Shown: piece by piece, positions 10,124 through 18,739 of the stretch
How positions within the stretch are numbered: position 1 is the stretch's first letter
How the letters are laid out: each line of letters opens with the position of its first letter
Assembly (NCBI GenBank): GCA_020436125.1
Contig: JAGQYK010000011.1
Location: 1 to 57,098, forward strand
Direction: 5' to 3'
DNA from: Cyclobacteriaceae bacterium
Lineage (GTDB): Bacteria; Bacteroidota; Bacteroidia; Cytophagales; Cyclobacteriaceae
DNA length: 57,098 nucleotides
Position numbers and translations under genes: made by a program
Notes under the pieces: model-generated
Seen by the model: the letters and a program-made list of their open reading frames with translations, nothing else
Databases searched by the model: none
What the model was told of the DNA's origin: nothing

Positions 10124-11022
10124 AAGTTTTCAGGATATACACCGTCCTTAATAAGCTTGTTGATTTTATTAGAAACAGCTTCTTTATCCTCTTTATATGT
10201 CACCCCAAACCAAGTTGTTCCGCCCGGAATAATATGAACTTTACCCAAACCTAACTTTATCAGCTCAGTCACCATAAGAGCAATGTAAAATTCAGCTTTA
10301 GGATTGTCCTTATTATTTGCTACAAATTCAGCAAACATCTTTTCCGATAGGCCAAATACTTCCGGCAGAAAACCCCATGAGTTCATTGACACTTTTAGGT
10401 TTTCATCTAATTCTCTATCTCCCGATTCCTCTTTCGAAATGATCTTACCTTCTTCTTTTACAATTGTTGTCAGTTCAGAAAGAGAAATAAGCATTCCATC
10501 TTCTGCTTGATTGGCAACACCCCTCGAAACACTCCCATAATCTGAAAGTACATTTTTCAAAGTGTAACCCACCATTGCATGATTTTTATCAGGAGCCTCA
10601 GCTAAAAATTTAGACAATGATTCAAAAGACTCGCGCCCGTAAAAATCATCAGCATTGATTACAGCAAAGGGTTCATTAATCACTTCCTTACCACAAAGCA
10701 TCGCATGAGTTGTCCCCCATGGTTTAGAGCGCTCCACAGGTTGAAACTGGTCAGGCACAAACTTATCCAGTGATTGGATCACAAAATGAACTTCAGCCTT
10801 ACCTTCCAATTTTGGCAAAAACATTTCTTTAACGGAGTCCAGGATTTCTTCCCGTACCACAAAAACAATTTTACTGAACCCCGATCTTATTGCATCAAAG
10901 AGTGAATAATCCATGATCGTTTCACCATTGGGGCCAAATCCATCAATTTGTTTTATTCCACCATATCGACTGCCCATTCCTGCCGCCATCACTAAAAGAC
11001 TGAGTTTTTTTCCTTGATTCAT
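10114..11022 (-). CDS. sugar-phosphate nucleotidyltransferase family protein
   Basis: A 302-residue protein with the nucleotidyltransferase signature near the N-terminus (LVMAAGMGSRYGG, G15/G17/R19) and the metal-binding NADDFYGR (D125, D126). A lysine (K24) follows in GGIKQID, as in enzymes that join a nucleoside triphosphate to a sugar 1-phosphate. It is the first gene of a two-gene minus-strand operon; its last 10 nt overlap the NahK-like kinase. Together they could turn a free hexosamine or hexose into an NDP-sugar. A divergent SSS transporter starts 90 nt away and may bring in the sugar. Substrate and nucleotide specificity are not visible from the sequence. Confidence 0.8.
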   Translation of the reverse strand: MNQGKKLSLLVMAAGMGSRYGGIKQIDGFGPNGETIMDYSLFDAIRSGFSKIVFVVREEILDSVKEMFLPKLEGKAEVHFVIQSLDKFVPDQFQPVERSKPWGTTHAMLCGKEVINEPFAVINADDFYGRESFESLSKFLAEAPDKNHAMVGYTLKNVLSDYGSVSRGVANQAEDGMLISLSELTTIVKEEGKIISKEESGDRELDENLKVSMNSWGFLPEVFGLSEKMFAEFVANNKDNPKAEFYIALMVTELIKLGLGKVHIIPGGTTWFGVTYKEDKEAVSNKINKLIKDGVYPENLWT

Positions 11023-11112
11023 TGTACTGTGGATTATTTACTTTAAAATCGACTGCGAAAATCGAAAAAAGAATCCGATTACGTAAAGAATTTACCCTCT
11101 AATTGAGCACTC

Positions 11113-12882
11113 ATGGTTTTAAGTACAATAGATTGGATCATTGTCATCGCTTTTCTTTCCTTTTCTCTTATCATCGGACTGCTCAACAGTAAAAGAGCAG
11201 GCGCAAGTGCCAACGAATTTTTCTTGTCCAGCAGAAGTATGCCATGGTGGCTGTTAGGAATTTCTATGGTCGCTACTACTTTCTCTGCTGATACCCCCAA
11301 TCTGGTTACTGATATAGTAAGGAAAAATGGAGTATCCGGAAACTGGGTGTGGTGGGCGTTTCTTTTGACTGGAATGCTTACTGTTTTTACTTACGCAAAA
11401 CTATGGAGAAGATCTGGTGTGGTGACTGATCTAGAATTTTATGAGTTGAGATATGGAGGAAAATCAGCCGCCTTTTTAAGAGGATTTCGCGCCCTGTACC
11501 TCGGTGTCTTCTTCAATATCGTCATCATGGCCTCTGTGTCGCTCGCTGCCATAAAAATTGGAGGAGTGATGATGGGCCTCACCCCGATAGAAACATTATC
11601 CATCGCTACCATTGTAACGGTAGCCTATAGTTCATTAGGTGGCTTGCGTAGCGTGTTAATCACAGATTTTTTTCAGTTTATTATCGCCATGATTGGTTCG
11701 GTAGCTGCTACTATTTTTCTCATCAACCATCCCATGGTTGGAGGATTGGGTAATTTATTTAGTCAAACTGAAGTTGCCTCTAGACTTTCCTTCCTTCCCG
11801 ATTTTTCTGATTCATCTACTTTAATCCCATTGCTTATTTTGCCCTTGGCCATTCAATGGTGGAGTGTTTGGTATCCAGGATCAGAACCTGGAGGCGGTGG
11901 ATACATAGCACAAAGAATGCTCTCTGCCAAAGATGAAAAAAATGCCCTCGCAGCTTCATTGGTCTACAACATAGCCCACTATGCCTTACGGCCATGGCCC
12001 TGGATTTTAATTGCTTTGGCGTCCTTACTTGTGTTTCCCGACCTAGCTTCGTTACAAAATGCCTTCCCACATATTCCGGCAGACAAAATTAATGATGACC
12101 TCGCCTACCCTGCCATGCTTACTTTTTTGCCTTCAGGCTTAATGGGCATTCTCATTGCATCATTGGTAGCTGCTTATATGTCTACAATATCTACACATCT
12201 CAATTGGGGGTCATCGTATGTAGTCAATGATTTTTACAGACGATTTGTGAAACCGGAAGCATCAGAAAAAGAACTGGTGCGTGTAGGAAGACTTTCAACC
12301 GTAGTGCTGGCCATTTTTTCAGCCCTGCTTGCATTAATGCTGAGCAACGCGCTGCAAGCATTCAATATTCTATTGCAAATTGGTGCAGGTACCGGATTAA
12401 TATTTATTCTAAGGTGGTTTTGGTGGCGCATTAACACGTATACTGAAATCACTGGAATGACAGTCTCCTTCTTTGTTGCTATTTACTTTGAAGTTCTTCA
12501 TAATCGACTATTCGACCCTATAGAAGACCATTGGAAATTACTTATTGGGGTTCTGATCACTACAGCAAGTTGGCTTTTGGTTACCTTAATGACACAACCC
12601 GAAAGCAATGAAGTGTTAGTCCGGTTTTATGAAAAAGTAAGACCCTCCAGTATTGGGTGGAAGCAGGTAATTAAAAACAACCCCAGCCTTTCCGAAGAAA
12701 AGGGACAACTGCCATTTGAAATATTTTTAATGGTTACAGGAACCTTCACAGTGTATAGCGCACTCTTTTGTATCGGATTCTGGCTTTATAGCAATCTTAT
12801 TCCAGCTGTAGTCGCTGGGGCAATTGCCTTAACAGGTACTGTCATCTTGATAAAAAAATGGGGCAAATTGAAATTCTTTTAA
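11113..12882 (+). CDS. sodium:solute symporter (SSS family)
   Basis: A 589-residue integral membrane protein with about 13-15 hydrophobic segments. The N-terminus (DWIIVIAFLSFSLIIGL then ANEFFLSSRSMPWWLLGISM) and the following ATTFSADTPN are typical of the sodium:solute symporter family, which couples Na+ entry to uptake of sugars, amino acids or similar solutes. It is divergent from the nucleotidyltransferase-kinase pair (90 nt between starts), which suggests a sugar substrate, but this is inference. The 3' end overlaps the convergent nadR stop by 4 nt. The size is at the upper end for the family because of the extra C-terminal helices. Confidence 0.9.
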   Translation: MVLSTIDWIIVIAFLSFSLIIGLLNSKRAGASANEFFLSSRSMPWWLLGISMVATTFSADTPNLVTDIVRKNGVSGNWVWWAFLLTGMLTVFTYAKLWRRSGVVTDLEFYELRYGGKSAAFLRGFRALYLGVFFNIVIMASVSLAAIKIGGVMMGLTPIETLSIATIVTVAYSSLGGLRSVLITDFFQFIIAMIGSVAATIFLINHPMVGGLGNLFSQTEVASRLSFLPDFSDSSTLIPLLILPLAIQWWSVWYPGSEPGGGGYIAQRMLSAKDEKNALAASLVYNIAHYALRPWPWILIALASLLVFPDLASLQNAFPHIPADKINDDLAYPAMLTFLPSGLMGILIASLVAAYMSTISTHLNWGSSYVVNDFYRRFVKPEASEKELVRVGRLSTVVLAIFSALLALMLSNALQAFNILLQIGAGTGLIFILRWFWWRINTYTEITGMTVSFFVAIYFEVLHNRLFDPIEDHWKLLIGVLITTASWLLVTLMTQPESNEVLVRFYEKVRPSSIGWKQVIKNNPSLSEEKGQLPFEIFLMVTGTFTVYSALFCIGFWLYSNLIPAVVAGAIALTGTVILIKKWGKLKFF

Positions 12883-13847
12883 TCCAACAATAATTCATCA
12901 ATTTCATTACGGATAATTTCAAATCGTTCTTCCCAAGAACCTTGAACTAACACATATGGAATATTACGCTTTTCGAGTGCACTCTTGAATTTTTCTTCCA
13001 TTTCATCACGTCTATGACCGAGGTCGCGAAGCCCGTCTGAAATCCACGGCACATCAGGTTTGAATAAAAAATACTTATCATACTTTATCTCGCCTTCAAG
13101 CTGGTGTAATATTTTAGGTACCTCATGAAGGTATTGTTCTGAATAAATCTGTGTGGTGATGGCATCCGTATCACAAAACAATATCTTATTGGCTGATTTA
13201 CTTTTCTCAATAACTCTTGCTGCTTGTGCCTTGCCTATGGCCACAATATCATCCAGAGTAAAGTCATTGGATGTTATCATCTCTCTGGCCACCTCAGGCA
13301 CATAGTCTGTATTATAATAAGTAGCCATCTTTTTAGCCATGGTACTTTTTCCAGTACTTTCCGCACCATAGAAACATACTTTTTTAAGAAAATAGGGTTT
13401 CACTATCTCTGGAATGAAGTTCCAATATTTCATCGGCTGCCTTCTGATTTGGGTTGCAGAAATGGGAACAGTATTTCGCTCAGCATCAAAAGTCAAATGA
13501 CCAGCTCCCATGTTTTTAGCAAAGGGCTCACCATATTCTTCCGAGTTTATTACCAAATCTATCGGGGGATATTTCTTTTGAATGAAATAAGCCCATAGTT
13601 TCGTGCGTGCTTCCAATGGTTTTGATTCATCATCAAAATCATCTACCACTTTTTCTATTACAATGTCAGAACGATTTTCAAAAATTGATTTAAGCCATGC
13701 CAACCGCAGATCGCTATCAATAGGATCAGTTGCCGTATAGCTCATAGACACTATCAATTCATCACAATGCTTTTTTGCAAAATCTATCAATGCCAAATGT
13801 CCGTTATGGACAGGCAAAAACTTTCCGATGACTAAGCCCCGTTTCAT
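12879..13847 (-). CDS. nadR: bifunctional NMN adenylyltransferase / nicotinamide riboside kinase
   Basis: NadR phosphorylates nicotinamide riboside and adenylates NMN to NAD. I choose the ATG at 13847 (322 residues) over the longer frame starting at 13889, because it puts the nucleotidyl-transfer motif GKFLPVHNGH at residues 8-17 and forms an ATGA overlap with the pnuC stop. ISATQIRR (129-136) is the second adenylyltransferase motif. The kinase domain has a Walker A GAESTGKS at 161-168. There is no N-terminal helix-turn-helix, unlike enterobacterial NadR, so it should be an enzyme only. It is the last gene of the SDR-ALDH-pnuC-nadR operon and converges with the symporter gene. Confidence 0.93.
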   Translation of the reverse strand: MKRGLVIGKFLPVHNGHLALIDFAKKHCDELIVSMSYTATDPIDSDLRLAWLKSIFENRSDIVIEKVVDDFDDESKPLEARTKLWAYFIQKKYPPIDLVINSEEYGEPFAKNMGAGHLTFDAERNTVPISATQIRRQPMKYWNFIPEIVKPYFLKKVCFYGAESTGKSTMAKKMATYYNTDYVPEVAREMITSNDFTLDDIVAIGKAQAARVIEKSKSANKILFCDTDAITTQIYSEQYLHEVPKILHQLEGEIKYDKYFLFKPDVPWISDGLRDLGHRRDEMEEKFKSALEKRNIPYVLVQGSWEERFEIIRNEIDELLLD

Positions 13848-14506
13848 GTGGCAGGCGAATAAGATTTGTATTCCTTTATCCACTTCCACAAGCCAAATGC
13901 TGCCAAAAAACAGAACAGAAGGTATTCTATACCCACAAACTTAATTCCTTTAGCGAAATACAATCCCGTGGCCACCACATCCACAACAATCCAAATCATC
14001 CAGCATTCCACTTTCTTCTGAATCATTAAATAAGTAGCCACTATACTCATAACGGTTACAAACGAATCGAGATAAGGAAATGCACTAGGTTGATTAAAAA
14101 CTATTGAAAACCAATCATGAAGATTGCTTGCAAAAGCCCCCATAAGGATTGTTCCCAAAATACCTATTAATGAAAACACGGCTAATTGTTTGATGGGCAT
14201 AAAACTGATCCGAAGTTCATTCTTTTTATCCTCCTCCTCCGGTTTAGGGTGTGCCCACCTCCACCAGCCCATAATGTTGGTTACGAAGAAAAAAACCTGC
14301 AAGAACATATCGGGGTACAACTGTATCTGAAAGAACAGAAAAAAGAACAGCGTTACATTAATAAGACCGATCGGCCAACTCCAAATATTGGCGCGAGCCG
14401 CCAACCATACTGCTATGCCACCTGCAACGGTGCCAAAAAATTCAAGGTAACTCATTGAGTAACCCCAGATTTCAAAAAAAATAGACTCGATGTCGAAAAA
14501 GTGCAT
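13844..14506 (-). CDS. pnuC: PnuC-type nicotinamide riboside transporter
   Basis: A 220-residue protein with about seven hydrophobic segments and the PnuC hallmarks WLAARANIWSWPIGL near residues 34-48 and the Trp-rich MGWWRWAHP. PnuC moves nicotinamide riboside by facilitated diffusion, trapped by phosphorylation by NadR. Its stop TGA overlaps the nadR ATG in ATGA, so translation is probably coupled. The gene begins 7 nt after the aldehyde dehydrogenase stop. Some PnuC relatives carry thiamine (PnuT) or riboflavin, but the neighbouring nadR and the lack of a TPP riboswitch favour nicotinamide riboside. An internal ATG at 14455 is an alternative start. Confidence 0.93.
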   Translation of the reverse strand: MHFFDIESIFFEIWGYSMSYLEFFGTVAGGIAVWLAARANIWSWPIGLINVTLFFFLFFQIQLYPDMFLQVFFFVTNIMGWWRWAHPKPEEEDKKNELRISFMPIKQLAVFSLIGILGTILMGAFASNLHDWFSIVFNQPSAFPYLDSFVTVMSIVATYLMIQKKVECWMIWIVVDVVATGLYFAKGIKFVGIEYLLFCFLAAFGLWKWIKEYKSYSPAT

Positions 14507-14513
14507 GCCCTGA

Positions 14514-15956
14514 CTAGAGCTTTATGCAGATATTTTTCTGCTCAGTAAAGAAGCGCAATGCTTCCCATCCACCTTCTCTTCCAACACCTGATTGTTTCAT
14601 CCCTCCGAATGGCGTACGTAAATCGCGAAGGAGCCAACAATTCACCCAAACGATTCCGCTCTTTAACTGGTGTGCAACGCGATGAGCTCTCTTCAAATTT
14701 TCAGTCCAGATGGTAGCTGACAAACCGTATGCCGTACTGTTCGCAAATTCAATCACCTCTCCCTCTTTATCAAATGGCATAATCGTAACTACCGGCCCAA
14801 ATATTTCCTCTTGGTTAGTTCTGCATTGTTGATCTAACCCAAGGATGACAGTTGGCGCCACAAAATAACCGTCCTCACATCGCCCTTTTACAATTACTCT
14901 TTCACCGCCCGTCATTACCTTTCCACCTTCTTCCTTTGCTAGTTCAATATAAGAAAGGACTTTATTCATATGCCCTTCAGATACCAACGCTCCTACTCTA
15001 GTATTATCATCTGCAGGATCACCAACAACCAGCTTTTTCACCTTAGTGATAAATGCCTCAACAAAACGATCATAAATTGATCGCTCTACGAGTATCCTTG
15101 ATCCACACAAACAAATCTCCCCTTGATTGGAAAATGAAGAGATAACAGAAGTACTCACTGCCTCATCAAAGTCGCAATCAGAAAAAATGATATTGGGATT
15201 TTTTCCTCCTAACTCAAGAGAAAGTTTTTTAAACATTGGAGCTGCAGTAGCGGCAATTGTTTTACCCGTTGTTGTTCCTCCTGTGAAAGAAATAGCAACC
15301 ACTTCCGGATGCTCAATGATGGCCTGCCCCGCTTTACTACCCAGTCCATGAACAATATTTAAAACGCCTGCTGGCAATCCAGCTTCTTTACAAATCTTAG
15401 AAAACAGATAGGCCGTCATAGGGGTAAGTTCGGATGGCTTAGCCACTACTGTGCAACCAGCAGCCAGGGCGGGAGCAATTTTCCACGTAAAAAGATACAA
15501 CGGCAAATTCCATGGAGAAATGCAGCCAACAACGCCAAGGGGTGAGCGTGTTGTATAGTTGATGGCTTGCTGGTCTGTTTGATGAGCCTGCGACTCAAAA
15601 TGTAAAATGGCTGTTGCAAAGAATCTCATGTTAGCTGACGCTCTGGGAATGTCAACCGCCTTTGCTAACTTCACCGGCTTCCCGTTGTCGTCACTTTCTG
15701 CTTTTGCGAGCGATTCAAATTCACGGTCTACCCCCTCAGCAATTTTTAACAATATATTTGAACGCTCACCCAATGGCATCGTTGACCATGCAGGAAATGC
15801 ATTTTTAGCGGCCAACACCGCATTCTCAATATCCTTTGAATCTGAATCAGGAATTTGGCTATACACCTTTCCTATGGCAGGATTATAATTATCAAGCCAT
15901 TGTCCAGACGCAGGTGGTACTAATTCGCCATTGATATAATTGAGAATCTTCTCCAT
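14514..15956 (-). CDS. aldehyde dehydrogenase, probably 2-aminomuconic 6-semialdehyde dehydrogenase
   Basis: A 480-residue NAD-dependent aldehyde dehydrogenase with the catalytic Cys282 in NQGEICLCGSR and the general-base Glu248 in LELGGKNP. The stretch around the nucleophile closely resembles vertebrate ALDH8A1 and bacterial 2-aminomuconate/2-hydroxymuconate semialdehyde dehydrogenases, which remove the aldehyde formed after decarboxylation of the 3-hydroxyanthranilate ring-opening product. The divergent 3-hydroxyanthranilate dioxygenase, kynureninase and kynurenine monooxygenase genes support this. It begins 4 nt after the SDR stop and is followed 7 nt later by pnuC, so all are one operon. 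The decarboxylase (ACMSD) expected between dioxygenase and this enzyme is not in the window. Confidence 0.85.
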   Translation of the reverse strand: MEKILNYINGELVPPASGQWLDNYNPAIGKVYSQIPDSDSKDIENAVLAAKNAFPAWSTMPLGERSNILLKIAEGVDREFESLAKAESDDNGKPVKLAKAVDIPRASANMRFFATAILHFESQAHQTDQQAINYTTRSPLGVVGCISPWNLPLYLFTWKIAPALAAGCTVVAKPSELTPMTAYLFSKICKEAGLPAGVLNIVHGLGSKAGQAIIEHPEVVAISFTGGTTTGKTIAATAAPMFKKLSLELGGKNPNIIFSDCDFDEAVSTSVISSFSNQGEICLCGSRILVERSIYDRFVEAFITKVKKLVVGDPADDNTRVGALVSEGHMNKVLSYIELAKEEGGKVMTGGERVIVKGRCEDGYFVAPTVILGLDQQCRTNQEEIFGPVVTIMPFDKEGEVIEFANSTAYGLSATIWTENLKRAHRVAHQLKSGIVWVNCWLLRDLRTPFGGMKQSGVGREGGWEALRFFTEQKNICIKL

Positions 15957-15960
15957 AGTT

Positions 15961-16746
15961 CTACAAATTGCCTGTTCGCCCTCCGTCTACAGGTACATTA
16001 ATTCCATTGATATAGGCTGCCGCTGGCGTAGCTAAGAAAGCAATAGCAGCGCCTACCTCATACGGTTCTCCTATTCGTCCAGCTGGAATTTCATCTACCA
16101 TTTCTTTTGTTACTTCATCGACAGACTTCCCTGAAGCCTTCGACTTCCCTTTGATAATAGATTCCAATCGTCCAGTCATAGTTGCGCCTGGCAGAACATT
16201 GTTGACAGTGATTCCAAACTGAGCCAATTCAAACGAAAGTGTTTTTGCCCAATTGGCCACCGCACCTCTAATGGTATTAGATACCCCCAAGCCTTTTATA
16301 GGCGCCTTCACCGAAGTAGAAATAACATTTATAATGCGGCCATATTTCGCCTTCTTCATAGAAGGAACGAATGCTTGCACCAAATATTGATTGCATATCA
16401 AATGAGCTTGGAATGCATTTAGGAATTCAAAAGTTCTTGCATCAATGGCTGGTCCAGCAGGAGGTCCCCCAGTATTATTTACTAAAACATGCACAGGATT
16501 ATTTTGCGAATAAATATCGGCAGTCAGTTTCACATCTTCCGGCATGTTAAAATCTACTACGAGGTAGTCATGTTTTTGATTTGCTGATTTGGGCAATTCG
16601 TCAAGGACAGCTTTTAATTTCCCCTCATCACGGGCTACAAGGGTAATGTTTGCACCTAATTTGGCCAATTCTTCTGCAGCTGCTTTTCCAATGCCTTGAG
16701 TTGCCCCACATACCACTGCTCTTTTCCCGCTTAAATTCAAATCCAT
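15961..16746 (-). CDS. SDR-family protein without the YxxxK motif, kynurenine locus
   Basis: A 261-residue Rossmann protein with a clear NAD(P) glycine motif (GATQGIGKA, 14-22) and PVDGGRTG near the C-terminus. The NNAG motif is changed to NNTGGP (90-95). Where the catalytic Tyr-x3-Lys should be, about 13 residues after Ser143, it has S156 N T I R160, so both catalytic residues are replaced. It may act as a non-classical SDR or as a non-redox enzyme. It is the first gene of the operon with the muconic-semialdehyde dehydrogenase (4 nt gap), pnuC and nadR, and is divergent from 3-hydroxyanthranilate dioxygenase. The role in tryptophan/kynurenine breakdown is inferred from position only. Confidence 0.8.
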   Translation of the reverse strand: MDLNLSGKRAVVCGATQGIGKAAAEELAKLGANITLVARDEGKLKAVLDELPKSANQKHDYLVVDFNMPEDVKLTADIYSQNNPVHVLVNNTGGPPAGPAIDARTFEFLNAFQAHLICNQYLVQAFVPSMKKAKYGRIINVISTSVKAPIKGLGVSNTIRGAVANWAKTLSFELAQFGITVNNVLPGATMTGRLESIIKGKSKASGKSVDEVTKEMVDEIPAGRIGEPYEVGAAIAFLATPAAAYINGINVPVDGGRTGNL

Positions 16747-16823
16747 CCTGTTGATTGTCTTGTTTTTGTAAATATAAGACTCAAAAAGTTGTTAGTTTTA
16801 CTATGCAATAATTAATTGAAGCC

Positions 16824-17351
16824 ATGGCGATTCGCAGACCTTTTAATCTTAAAAAATGGATCAATGACAACAGGGATCTCCTTAAACCACCTGTAGGAAA
16901 TAAAAACCTATACGCAGATGCTGGGGACTACATTGTAATGATCGTAGGTGGCCCAAATGCCAGAAAAGACTACCACTATAACGAAACGGAGGAATTGTTT
17001 TATCAACTGGAAGGGGACATCATGGTGACCATTCAAGAAGATGGCAAAGCTGTAGAAGTACCTATAAAAGAAGGAGAAATGTTCCTTTTACCCGCGAGAG
17101 TTCCTCATCAGCCCGTTAGGCCAGCCAATTCTGTTGGGCTAGTAATCGAATGTAAGAGAGCAGCAAATGAAAATGATGGCTTGATGTGGTTTTGCGAAAA
17201 TTGTAACAACCAACTAAAGGAATTCAAATTTCACTTGACCAATATTGAAAAAGATTTTTTGCCACGCTTTAAAGAGTTCTACGGTTCAGAAGAATCAAGA
17301 ACCTGCTCTAAGTGTGGAACCATAATGGAGACTGACCCCAGATTTGTATAG
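16824..17351 (+). CDS. 3-hydroxyanthranilate 3,4-dioxygenase
   Basis: A 175-residue cupin enzyme that opens the ring of 3-hydroxyanthranilate to 2-amino-3-carboxymuconic semialdehyde. The iron ligands H51, E57 and H95 are all present, as are the substrate-binding R47 and R99. The C-terminal rubredoxin-like site has C124/C127 (CENC) and C161/C164 (CSKC), the form found in bacterial enzymes and missing in vertebrate ones. Known genes of this kind are called nbaC or haaO. It starts the plus-strand arm of the kynurenine locus; kynureninase follows after 76 nt that contain a 10-bp inverted repeat. Confidence 0.96.
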   Translation: MAIRRPFNLKKWINDNRDLLKPPVGNKNLYADAGDYIVMIVGGPNARKDYHYNETEELFYQLEGDIMVTIQEDGKAVEVPIKEGEMFLLPARVPHQPVRPANSVGLVIECKRAANENDGLMWFCENCNNQLKEFKFHLTNIEKDFLPRFKEFYGSEESRTCSKCGTIMETDPRFV

Positions 17352-17371
17352 CACCAAAGTAATCTAACATC

Positions 17372-17411
17372 ACAATTGCAACCCTATTCAAAGGTCAACT
17401 ATTGCAATTGT
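17372..17411 (+). repeat. 10-bp inverted repeat between dioxygenase and kynureninase genes
   Basis: ACAATTGCAA (17372-17381) and TTGCAATTGT (17402-17411) are perfect inverted copies separated by 20 nt, ending 17 nt before the kynU ATG. The right arm runs into GTTTTAATT. It may be a weak terminator or attenuator hairpin, or an operator with two half sites. Confidence 0.55.
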
Positions 17412-17427
17412 TTTAATTGTGTAAAGA

Positions 17428-18693
17428 ATGATTTTCGAGAATTCTATTGCCTTTGCAAAAAAAATGGATCGCAACGATCCCCTATCGTCATACAGAAAAA
17501 AATTCCTCATTCCTAAACACAATGGCAAACCCTCAGTTTACTTTGTTGGAAATTCATTGGGTCTACAACCCAAGGACACCAAAAAATTAGTAAACGAAGA
17601 GCTTGAGGATTGGGGTAACCTGGCTGTAGAAGGTCACTTTGAGGGTAGACGACCATGGATGCATTATCATAAGTTCAGCAAAAAAGCTTTAGCAAAAATT
17701 GTAGGTGCTAAACCCGTAGAAGTTGTGGCCATGAATCAACTTACGGTGAACCTCCATTTGATGATGGTTTCATTTTATCGCCCCTCAAAAACAAGGTTTA
17801 AAATAATAATAGAAGCTGGTGCCTTCTCTTCTGATCAATATGCTGTAGAATCACAACTCAAATTCCATCAACTAAACCCTGACGCAGCACTTATTGAGGT
17901 AAAGCCCAGGCTTGGAGAGCATACACTACAAACAGAGGATATTCTTCAATCAATCAAAGACCATGGTGATCAGCTTGCTTTGGTCTTGCTTTCAGGTGTT
18001 CAATATTACACGGGACAATTCTTCGATGTTAAAAAAATTACTGAAGTCGGGCATAAAGTTGGAGCTGTTGTTGGTTTTGATCTGGCCCATGCAGCTGGCA
18101 ACGTTCCATTACAACTGCATAAGCACAATGTGGACTTTGCTGTTTGGTGTAGCTATAAATATCTTAATTCAGGACCTGGGGGGATTGCAGGAGTATTCAT
18201 ACACGAAAAACATAAGAACAATAGCAACCTACCCCGATTCGCTGGATGGTGGGGACATCAAGAAAATGTAAGATTTCAAATGAAGAAGGGTTTCATACCT
18301 ATGGAAGGGGCTGATGGCTGGCAACTATCGAATGTACCCGTGCTTGCTGGCGCAGCCCACTTGGCTTCTTTAAAACTTTTTGAAGAAGTAGGAATGACAA
18401 TGCTCAGAAAAAAAAGTGTTTCACTCACCAGTTACCTGTATTTTCTTCTCAATGAAATAGATAGCTCAGGAACTAAGTTCGAAATCATCACACCTCCTGA
18501 CGCGAATGACAGAGGTTGTCAACTATCCATTCTCATGAAGAAAAATGGAAAAAGAGTATTCAATACCTTGGTGAAAAAAGGAATTTTTACAGACTGGAGA
18601 GAGCCTGATGTAATTAGAGCGGCCCCCGTACCCATGTACAATTCATATGAAGATGTGTACAAATTTGCTAACACACTTTCTTCGTTAATCTGA
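17428..18693 (+). CDS. kynU: kynureninase
   Basis: A 421-residue PLP enzyme of fold type I that splits kynurenine or 3-hydroxykynurenine into alanine and (3-hydroxy)anthranilate. The PLP lysine is K244 in WCSYKYLNSGPGG; D218 in GFDLAHAAGN contacts the pyridine nitrogen. Other family marks are YFVGNSLGLQPK (38-49) and the C-terminal DWREPDVIRAAPVPMYNSY, which is characteristic of kynureninase. Length is normal. kmo follows after 46 nt. Together they convert kynurenine to 3-hydroxyanthranilate, the substrate of the dioxygenase encoded just upstream. Confidence 0.97.
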   Translation: MIFENSIAFAKKMDRNDPLSSYRKKFLIPKHNGKPSVYFVGNSLGLQPKDTKKLVNEELEDWGNLAVEGHFEGRRPWMHYHKFSKKALAKIVGAKPVEVVAMNQLTVNLHLMMVSFYRPSKTRFKIIIEAGAFSSDQYAVESQLKFHQLNPDAALIEVKPRLGEHTLQTEDILQSIKDHGDQLALVLLSGVQYYTGQFFDVKKITEVGHKVGAVVGFDLAHAAGNVPLQLHKHNVDFAVWCSYKYLNSGPGGIAGVFIHEKHKNNSNLPRFAGWWGHQENVRFQMKKGFIPMEGADGWQLSNVPVLAGAAHLASLKLFEEVGMTMLRKKSVSLTSYLYFLLNEIDSSGTKFEIITPPDANDRGCQLSILMKKNGKRVFNTLVKKGIFTDWREPDVIRAAPVPMYNSYEDVYKFANTLSSLI

Positions 18694-18739
18694 TCAATGT
18701 CATACTTTAACTGCTGAAGATTTTATATTATTGACTTAA

